Assembly (NCBI GenBank): GCA_016200825.1
Contig: JACQEA010000182.1
Span: 1 to 10,771 of the forward strand
Length of the DNA: 10,771 nt
Direction of reading: 5' to 3'
Source: Chloroflexota bacterium
GTDB taxonomy: Bacteria > Chloroflexota > Anaerolineae > UBA4142
Shown: piece by piece, positions 6,294 to 10,771 of the stretch
How positions within the stretch are numbered: the stretch's first letter is position 1
How the letters are laid out: every line of letters begins with the position of its first letter
Program-made: the position numbers and the translations under genes
The notes under the pieces: generated by a model
What the model saw: the letters and a program-made list of their open reading frames with translations, nothing else
Databases searched by the model: none
Told to the model about the DNA's origin: nothing

Positions 6294-6321
6294 TTGACAC
6301 GCGCGCATTTTGGCGTATAAT
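6294..6321 (+). promoter_or_regulatory. Near-consensus sigma-70 promoter of the trx-cstR operon
   Basis: TTGACA (6294-6299) and TATAAT (6316-6321) match both consensus hexamers exactly, with a 16-nt spacer. The expected start is near 6328, inside or at the edge of the palindromic operator. A promoter this strong would need repression, which fits the repressor gene in the same operon. Confidence 0.9.
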
Positions 6322-6330
6322 GCAATACAG

Positions 6331-6351
6331 GATACCCCCATAGGGTATATC
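6331..6351 (+). promoter_or_regulatory. CsoR/CstR-type operator overlapping the transcription start
   Basis: ATACCC (6332-6337) and GGGTAT (6343-6348) are perfect inverted repeats around CCATA. A short extension GATA...TATC reaches 6351. The ATACCC-(C-rich centre)-GGGTAT arrangement is the known style of sites bound by CsoR-family repressors, and a member of that family is encoded 385 nt downstream. It covers roughly +4 to +24, where bound repressor would block RNA polymerase. The binding assignment is inference; the palindrome is directly visible. Confidence 0.75.
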
Positions 6352-6371
6352 ATATTTAGGAGGAATAACGA

Positions 6372-6713
6372 ATGGCAGAAACAACACCTGCGCCCATCCA
6401 CGTCAACGACGCGGATTTCAAAGAAACGATTTTGAATGCGGCGCAACCTGCGGTGGTGGATTTTTGGGCGGCGTGGTGTGGACCGTGCCGAATGATCGCG
6501 CCATCGGTGGAAGAGCTCGCGCGCGAATATGCCGGTAAAGCCGTCGTCGCCAAGTTGGATGCGGATATGAATCCGCAAACCATTATGCAATACGGCGTGA
6601 TGGGGATTCCGACGCTGATCTTTTTCAAAGGCGGCAAAGAAGTGGATCGCTTGGTGGGCGCATATCCCAAAGCGGCAATCGTCAAGAAACTCGAAGCGGT
6701 GCTGGCGAAATAA
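6372..6713 (+). CDS. trxA: Thioredoxin
   Basis: The protein has 113 residues, a normal single-domain thioredoxin. The active site W35-C36-G37-P38-C39 lies in 'VVDFWAAWCGPCRMIAP', the cis-Pro is P80 in 'VMGIPTLIFF', and the closing helix 'AAIVKKLEAVLAK' is complete. It reduces protein disulfides (and, in sulfur-stress settings, persulfides) in the cytoplasm, recharged by a thioredoxin reductase not present here. AGGAGG (6358-6363) lies 8 nt before the ATG. It is the first gene behind the regulated promoter and operator, so this thioredoxin is probably an inducible copy rather than the housekeeping one; that is inference. Confidence 0.95.
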   Translation: MAETTPAPIHVNDADFKETILNAAQPAVVDFWAAWCGPCRMIAPSVEELAREYAGKAVVAKLDADMNPQTIMQYGVMGIPTLIFFKGGKEVDRLVGAYPKAAIVKKLEAVLAK

Positions 6714-6735
6714 AAATTTCCACTGGGAGGCAGAG

Positions 6736-7005
6736 ATGGCGGATGATTTCAAATCCGAAATGATCAAGCGCTTGAAGCGGATCGAAGGACAAACGCGCGG
6801 CGTTCAGAAAATGGTCGAAGAAGCGCGCGACTGCGATGAGATCATGCATCAGCTCAATGCGATCAATGAAGCCGTTCGAAGCGCGAGTCGCTTGATGGCG
6901 GAACAATATGCAATGGAATGTTTACAGTCATCGAGCAAACGCGGCAAAGCGCGCGATACGTTGGCGGCGGAGATGGTGGACATGATTACGCGCGTCGCGC
7001 GCTGA
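6736..7005 (+). CDS. CsoR-family repressor, CstR-like (probable persulfide sensor)
   Basis: This 89-residue all-helical protein belongs to the CsoR/RcnR/FrmR (DUF156) family: 'MIKRLKRIEGQTRGVQKMVEEARDC' is the classic N-terminal block. These tetramers bind GC-centred palindromes and release on sensing a metal or an electrophile. The key residues are C33 and C62, 29 apart like C31/C60 of CstR. The position holding the Cu(I)-ligand His in CsoR (and the His of FrmR/RcnR) is Tyr58 here. Without that His a copper, nickel or formaldehyde role is unlikely, and a dithiol sensor of reactive sulfur is favoured; this is residue-by-residue comparison from memory of family members. GGGAGG precedes the ATG by 5 nt. 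Autoregulation through the 6331-6351 operator is likely. Confidence 0.88.
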   Translation: MADDFKSEMIKRLKRIEGQTRGVQKMVEEARDCDEIMHQLNAINEAVRSASRLMAEQYAMECLQSSSKRGKARDTLAAEMVDMITRVAR

Positions 7006-7024
7006 TGAGCGCGACGCGCGTAAT
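6985..7024 (+). promoter_or_regulatory. Perfect 16-bp stem-loop on the repressor stop codon
   Basis: ATTACGCGCGTCGCGC (6985-7000) and its exact complement GCGCGACGCGCGTAAT (7009-7024) flank an 8-nt loop that contains the repressor's TGA. The stem is GC-rich and followed by ATCTTTTG, too few T residues for a strong classical terminator. It may act as a partial terminator, RNA-processing or stability element that sets the ratio of the first two to the last two genes. Confidence 0.8.
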
Positions 7025-7067
7025 ATCTTTTGAAAAAGTGGATCAGAAATATTTAAGCGGAGGGCTG

Positions 7068-7460
7068 GTGGATCCAATCGCGAAAATTTTCAAGGAATAT
7101 AAAACGATCGCGGTGGTAGGCGCGTCGGATAATCCGGCGCGTCCGAGCAATCAAGTCGCGACCTATTTACAGCACCAAGGATTTCGCGTCATTCCCGTCA
7201 ACCCGCGACTCGCGCGCGTGCACGGCGAAACGTGCTATCCGGATTTGCTTTCAATTCCAGAATCAATTGATGTCGTGGATATTTTTCGCAATCCTGCATT
7301 TGTTTCCGAAATTGTCGAGCAAGCGATTACGAAACAAGTCAAGGTCGTGTGGATGCAGCCGGGCGCGGAGAATCATCCGGCGGCGCAACGCGCGGAACAA
7401 GCCGGTCTTCAAGTCGTGATGAGTTTGTGCATGATGACCGCGCATCCGGGAATTGATTAA
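7068..7460 (+). CDS. YccU-like CoA-binding protein
   Basis: The protein is a single Rossmann domain of the CoA_binding_2 type: 'YKTIAVVGASDNPARPSN' has the GxS nucleotide-binding loop, followed by 'VATYLQHQGFRVIPVNPRL', 'YPDLLSIPESIDVVDIFRNP' and 'VKVVWMQPGAENHPAAQRAE', ending with a Cys-containing 'VVMSLCMM'. Homologues bind CoA; their biochemical role is not well defined. I prefer the GTG at 7068, which has GGAGG 4 nt upstream and gives 130 residues, near the family's usual length. The alternative ATG at 7005 overlaps the repressor stop (TGATG) but would place its first codons inside the 16-bp hairpin. Context suggests a job in CoA or thiol homeostasis under sulfur or oxidative stress. Confidence 0.85.
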   Translation: MDPIAKIFKEYKTIAVVGASDNPARPSNQVATYLQHQGFRVIPVNPRLARVHGETCYPDLLSIPESIDVVDIFRNPAFVSEIVEQAITKQVKVVWMQPGAENHPAAQRAEQAGLQVVMSLCMMTAHPGID

Positions 7461-7469
7461 GGATTCGAA

Positions 7470-7898
7470 ATGAGCAAATCAGTTCGCACCGCGCGCGTGC
7501 GCTGGATCAAGGGCTTGCAGTTTGAGGGAAAGAGTGGATCGGGACACCGCGTTGTGTTGGATACGTCAAAGCAAAACGGCGGTTTCGATCAAGGCGCGAG
7601 TCCAATGGAATTAGTTTTGGTTGCGCTGGCGGGTTGCACGGCAATGGATGTGGCAGACATCTTGCGAAAAAAACGTCAGGCGCTCGAAGCGTTAGAAATA
7701 AAAGTTGAGGCGACACGCGCGGAGGAACATCCGCGCGTCTACACTCACATCGAAATGGTTTATCGTTTGCGCGGCAAAGCGTTGAACCCACAAGCCGTCG
7801 CGCGCGCGATCGAATTATCCGAAACGAAATATTGTAGTGTCGGCGCGATGCTGGGCAAAACGGCTCACATCAAAACGCGCTTTGAGATCGCGAAATAA
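7470..7898 (+). CDS. OsmC/Ohr-family protein (YhfA-like)
   Basis: This 142-residue protein has the OsmC-family fold pattern, with the two conserved cysteines C56 in 'LVALAGCTAMDVADILRKK' and C122 in 'SETKYCSVGAMLGK'. The family reduces organic or fatty-acid hydroperoxides through a Cys pair recycled by lipoyl proteins or other thiols; the YhfA-like branch is less studied. 'ASPMELVLVALAGC' is the usual approach to the reactive Cys. AAGGA lies six nt before the ATG and the gene begins 9 nt after the CoA-binding gene, so they are cotranscribed. Its stop codon lies within the left arm of the terminator. Placement with thioredoxin and a dithiol repressor suggests it acts on peroxides or persulfides. 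Confidence 0.92.
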   Translation: MSKSVRTARVRWIKGLQFEGKSGSGHRVVLDTSKQNGGFDQGASPMELVLVALAGCTAMDVADILRKKRQALEALEIKVEATRAEEHPRVYTHIEMVYRLRGKALNPQAVARAIELSETKYCSVGAMLGKTAHIKTRFEIAK

Positions 7899-7935
7899 AA
7901 GACCCGGCTGGATTTCAGATCCAGCCGGGTCTTTT
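7897..7935. terminator. Perfect bidirectional intrinsic terminator
   Basis: AAAAGACCCGGCTGGAT (7897-7913) and its exact complement (7919-7935) make a 17-bp stem with a 5-nt TTCAG loop. The outer A4/T4 ends give a U run in either direction, so it ends both the rightward osmC operon and the leftward membrane-protein genes, whose stop at 7936 abuts it. Confidence 0.93.
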
Positions 7936-8157
7936 CTACATCACGATTTGATCATCTTCGCGCGTAAATCGCCGCGCGAGTTTTTGGATCAGTGTCTCAC
8001 TCGGTGCCAGCAACGCGCCCGGGATAATAAACGCGAGATGCGCGATCAAGAACGGCGCGACAACTACTTCCGTACCGGAAAGTTTTAGCGCAAAGTACGG
8101 AATCCACGCGCTGACACCGATCGCGATCAAGATTCGTCCGAGCACTGTTCGCTTCAT
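7936..8157 (-). CDS. Small two-TM membrane protein, unknown function
   Basis: This 73-residue protein has two hydrophobic segments, about 6-25 and 32-51, and a basic/acidic tail 'KLARRFTREDDQIV'. No family was recognised. It starts 8 nt after the stop of the larger membrane protein upstream, and the ATG has only a weak purine-rich stretch before it, so coupled translation is likely. The stop codon touches the shared terminator. Close linkage suggests it works with the seven-TM protein, but nothing in the sequence proves it. Confidence 0.65.
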   Translation of the reverse strand: MKRTVLGRILIAIGVSAWIPYFALKLSGTEVVVAPFLIAHLAFIIPGALLAPSETLIQKLARRFTREDDQIVM

Positions 8158-8165
8158 TTTACTCG

Positions 8166-8879
8166 TTAGGAGCGCGCAGCTTGAACCGAAGTCGCGGAGG
8201 TTTGCGTCGCCGGAGTACTTAACGCGAATCCCGCGAAAATAAAGATGACTGCAATCAACTCGCTGATCCGAAATAATTCTAAACCACCCAACACGCCTAA
8301 ACTATGCGCGCCCGCGGCGACAAGCCCTCCCGCCGCGATCAGACTCGTCGCGAGCGCGCGCTGACCTTGCGTTCGTTGCCGCGCAAATGAAAACGCTGAT
8401 AAAAGCGCGCCGCCCACAAAGGCAATCGAACCAAAAATGTTCAGCGTCGCCACCACGAGTCGCACCGGAAAAAACGGAAAGAGTTGAACGGGCACAAAAA
8501 ATTCTGGCGTCGTTTTCAATCCACTCGCGTCCAAAGGCCATACGAGAATGAGCAGGACGCCGATTACCGAAAGCGCAGAAAGAATTTTCAAAATTAGATC
8601 CGCCCAGGATTTGCGAATGGTGAGAAAGAGCGTTCCCATTCCAAGCCAAGCGGGAATCAATAGCGCGCCGGTCGCATAATAAGCCCGATACGACCACACG
8701 TCCCATCCATTCACGGTTGCCCACAACTCGGCGGCAACAGCGATTGTCCACAATCCAAGCGCGATGCCCCACAAAAGCTGATGGATTTTCTTGCGCTCGA
8801 GATATTGGCGCGCGACCAGCGCGGTAAACGCCGCGCTAATTGCGATGTCTGCAAGTGAAATCAATCCGTTGGCGTTCAT
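8166..8879 (-). CDS. Seven-TM integral membrane protein, unknown function
   Basis: This 237-residue protein has seven clear hydrophobic helices at roughly 6-24, 33-54, 66-88, 95-114, 138-163, 173-198 and 203-221, with a short Thr/Ser/Ala-rich C-terminal tail. Positive residues cluster at 25-32 and 166-174. No transport, receptor or enzyme motif was recognised. AAGGAG six nt before the ATG at 8879 fixes the start. It lies 80 nt downstream of the HTH regulator on the same strand and 8 nt before the small membrane gene. It might be a target of that regulator or cotranscribed with it; no promoter was seen in the 80-nt gap. Confidence 0.75.
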   Translation of the reverse strand: MNANGLISLADIAISAAFTALVARQYLERKKIHQLLWGIALGLWTIAVAAELWATVNGWDVWSYRAYYATGALLIPAWLGMGTLFLTIRKSWADLILKILSALSVIGVLLILVWPLDASGLKTTPEFFVPVQLFPFFPVRLVVATLNIFGSIAFVGGALLSAFSFARQRTQGQRALATSLIAAGGLVAAGAHSLGVLGGLELFRISELIAVIFIFAGFALSTPATQTSATSVQAARS

Positions 8880-8959
8880 TGTTTGCTCCTTCTATTTGAT
8901 CCGATTTTTTCAATTGAAATCTGCTTACGATGGTTCAGCGGATTTTACCGGCGGGCAGT

Positions 8960-9580
8960 TCATCTTTCACGATACGTTTCCACCATTGCAATCAGCATTT
9001 CGTTCGCGAGATGGTTAAGCGGCTGATAGGATTTTAGCGTATCGGAATCGCTCTCCATCTGCGCTGATCTATTTTCAATCAATTCTTCGAAAATATAATC
9101 CCTGAAAAAAAGAAACGCGCGCAACGCATCGGTGACAGAGAGTTTTGCTTGCTTGCCAATTTTTCCATACTCTCGACCGAGTGATTGCGCGCGGTGCAGA
9201 TAACGGGATTCCTTCTCTTGATCGCGCAAGACCTGCAAAATCAATTGCATAAAGCGTCGCCCCAAATCGCGATGTTTTTCGATTAGAGCCGGATTCAAGT
9301 GGCGGTACCATATTTCTTTTTTCAGACGACCATCGGCAATTTCCAAATGGGTTCTGCCAACAACCGTATGCACAAATCGTTCGGCGCTTTTCGCGTTGTG
9401 TTGCGGCGAAGAGGTTGCCTGCTTCATTTCAGTTGTGCTGAAACGACGATGTCCGCCCGGCGTACGAATCGCGCGTATCCTGCCTTGATTTGACCAATGC
9501 CGTAATGTCGCGGGACTGACACCGAGTTGCTTGCTGGCTTCTTTGAGTCCGAGCCAAAAAGCGGTGGGGTTTGTTTTCAT
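8960..9580 (-). CDS. MerR/BldC-type helix-turn-helix regulator with helical C-terminal domain
   Basis: The 206-residue protein begins with a winged HTH of the MerR/excisionase kind: 'LKEASKQLGVSPATLRHWSN' (about 12-31) followed by the wing 'GRIRAIRTPGGHRRF' (33-47), where G-G-H-R-R-F is the DNA-contacting signature. After a linker, residues about 95-205 are all helical, with 'LGREYGKIGKQAKLSVTDAL' and 'RAFLFFRDYIFEELIE'. This resembles the helical sensory modules seen in RsbR-type and Chloroflexota regulators; that similarity is by eye. It lacks the dimerising coiled coil of true MerR, so the ligand is unknown. The ATG at 9580 has no good ribosome site upstream, but the promoter 18 nt away makes a short leader plausible. 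Confidence 0.8.
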   Translation of the reverse strand: MKTNPTAFWLGLKEASKQLGVSPATLRHWSNQGRIRAIRTPGGHRRFSTTEMKQATSSPQHNAKSAERFVHTVVGRTHLEIADGRLKKEIWYRHLNPALIEKHRDLGRRFMQLILQVLRDQEKESRYLHRAQSLGREYGKIGKQAKLSVTDALRAFLFFRDYIFEELIENRSAQMESDSDTLKSYQPLNHLANEMLIAMVETYRER

Positions 9581-9597
9581 TTTAGATTCTGATAGAT

Positions 9598-9626
9598 TTT
9601 ATAACATATTTTGTAGACTTTTGCAA
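9598..9626 (-). promoter_or_regulatory. Probable promoter of the HTH regulator gene
   Basis: Minus strand TTGCAA (9626-9621) and TATAAA (9603-9598) are 17 nt apart, with a TG just before the -10 box, in a very AT-rich stretch. The expected start is near 9591, leaving a leader of about 10 nt and explaining the absence of a ribosome site. Confidence 0.6.
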
Positions 9627-9679
9627 GCTTTTTTCAAACAAAAAAAATCCAGGCAAAGTTACGCGGATTAGTTTGGCAA

Positions 9680-9769
9680 TCAGGTTTCGAGCGATTTGAT
9701 TTGAAGAACTTGTTTACGCGCGCCGTTGATGTGAAGACGAATGACTGTCGTTGCGGCAAAAATACCTAA
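9680..9769 (-). pseudogene. Out-of-frame C-terminal tail of the MFS transporter
   Basis: Immediately after the MFS stop codon, a different minus frame encodes 29 residues, 'LGIFAATTVIRLHINGARK' continuing to a stop at 9680. This looks like the end of transmembrane helix 12 plus a basic cytoplasmic tail, which is what the truncated MFS gene lacks. It has no start site of its own. The two pieces meet within about 10 nt. Confidence 0.65.
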
Positions 9770-10771
9770 CAGTACAATCCCATAATCGCGCCGCGATCAC
9801 CCGCGTAATTCTCGGTGACGTCTGCCAAATACGCTAGCGCGGCGGGCGTGAATCCGCTTTGCACCATGATGCTCACGACCAAACCAATTGCAAGAGGCAT
9901 AACTAGTGGCGCGTCAAGCGAGGGTTGATGATTGAGCAAGAAAAGAAAAAGACAAGTGAGAAACAATCCGCCCGTGCCGATCAACATCACCAATGTCTTT
10001 TTCAATTGTGGAAACGCAACGCTCCACACCAGAATTCCGATCACAAATACGACCGCGTACAATGCGCGAATATTTCCCGCTTGAAAACTATCGAACCGTC
10101 CGACTAGCAATTGATTTGAGAAAATACTGTTGTCGGTCAACAGTCGCGCCGTGAGATTAATGAAAACACCTAACACGGCATTGATCGCGATCCAGGCGGG
10201 CGCAAAACTTTGCACGCTTTTGTTCGTGAGCAATTTCAAATAATGCTTGAGCGAATGATTCGTCTCCGCATTCTGCTCGCGTTTTACTTCGCGAAATTCC
10301 GCAAGCCCGAACCAGAGAATAATCAAACTTGCGAGATAGATCAGCGCATTCAACGCGAACGCGGGACTCGTGAGTGGAATTCCCGCGACCACTGTCGGCG
10401 CGCCAAAATTTCGCCATAACCATCCACCCAACGAAAATCCTAACGCCACGCCGCCAATCGTCGCGATTTCAAAAAAACCAACCATGCGCGCGCGTAGTTT
10501 TTGCGAATGCGATGTCGCTTCTGCGAGATAGCCCAATGTTGCGGGTGCGTTCGCCGCAGTGGAGATACCTTCGAGGATACGCGTAAAGACCAAGAGCCAA
10601 AGCAGTGTCGTCATCGCGGTGATTTGAACTGCAATCGCGCCAAAGAGGGGTCCGAAAATAATAAATAATTTGCGACCATAGCGATCGCTCCACGCACCAA
10701 ATATGGGCGCGCCGATCAACTCCGCCGCGAAAAATGCGCCGATAATCAAACCGCCAATCGTGTAGGACACT
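9766..10771 (-). CDS. MFS transporter, 5' end outside the window and C-terminus truncated
   Basis: The frame is open from the right edge of the window, so the true start lies beyond it. The visible 334 residues begin around TM2 and carry the MFS motif A 'GAWSDRYGRK' (about 25-34) in the loop between TM2 and TM3. 'RILEGISTAANAPATLGYLA' matches TM4, and two six-helix halves are linked by a charged loop 'EFREVKREQNAE'. It ends at 'DRGAIMGLYC' with a TAG at 9768-9766, where homologues continue through TM11-12. The missing end is partly present in another frame at 9680-9769. The best reading is a deletion of roughly 80-110 nt (estimated from typical MFS length) that also shifted the frame, probably inactivating the transporter. 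The substrate is unknown. Confidence 0.85.
   Translation of the reverse strand, partial: VSYTIGGLIIGAFFAAELIGAPIFGAWSDRYGRKLFIIFGPLFGAIAVQITAMTTLLWLLVFTRILEGISTAANAPATLGYLAEATSHSQKLRARMVGFFEIATIGGVALGFSLGGWLWRNFGAPTVVAGIPLTSPAFALNALIYLASLIILWFGLAEFREVKREQNAETNHSLKHYLKLLTNKSVQSFAPAWIAINAVLGVFINLTARLLTDNSIFSNQLLVGRFDSFQAGNIRALYAVVFVIGILVWSVAFPQLKKTLVMLIGTGGLFLTCLFLFLLNHQPSLDAPLVMPLAIGLVVSIMVQSGFTPAALAYLADVTENYAGDRGAIMGLYC

Overview
The window looks like chromosomal DNA from an uncultivated Chloroflexota bacterium, probably of the Anaerolineae. This assignment is an inference from gene style and content: mid-range GC, very frequent CGCG words, a two-TM NERD-like protein, a small HTH regulator with a helical C-terminus, and a plsX-fabF pair. 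No rRNA, tRNA, CRISPR array, insertion sequence or phage gene was seen.

Positions 1-1479 (minus strand) hold a three-gene run: a membrane-anchored NERD-like protein, a PaaI-type hotdog thioesterase overlapping it by 4 nt, and the first 102 codons of a possible TIM-barrel glycosidase-like protein that leaves the window. Positions 1500-2866 (minus strand) are an accessory patch of toxin-antitoxin genes: a RelE/ParE toxin with its Phd/RelB-like antitoxin, a BrnT toxin with a ribbon-helix-helix antitoxin, and a decayed second brnT fragment. A 254-nt non-coding stretch containing a long imperfect palindrome separates the two modules. Positions 3007-5275 (minus strand) carry plsX and fabF, a tightly coupled lipid-synthesis pair behind a recognisable promoter.

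Divergent from plsX, rplI (ribosomal protein L9) and a small two-CxxC zinc-ribbon protein overlap by ATGA and end at a good intrinsic terminator. Immediately downstream is the most interesting locus, on the plus strand from 6294 to 7935. A near-consensus promoter has an ATACCC/GGGTAT operator over its expected start point. It drives thioredoxin, a CsoR/CstR-family repressor whose thiol pattern fits a persulfide sensor better than a copper sensor, a YccU-like CoA-binding protein and an OsmC-family protein. A perfect 16-bp hairpin sits on the repressor's stop codon, and a perfect 17-bp bidirectional terminator closes the operon. I read this as a self-regulated thiol/persulfide-stress operon.

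Positions 7936-9580 (minus strand) hold two small membrane proteins of unknown function and an HTH regulator with its own promoter. At 9680-10771 (minus strand) is an MFS transporter that enters from the right edge. It stops early, and its C-terminal tail is found in another frame just downstream, which indicates an internal deletion.
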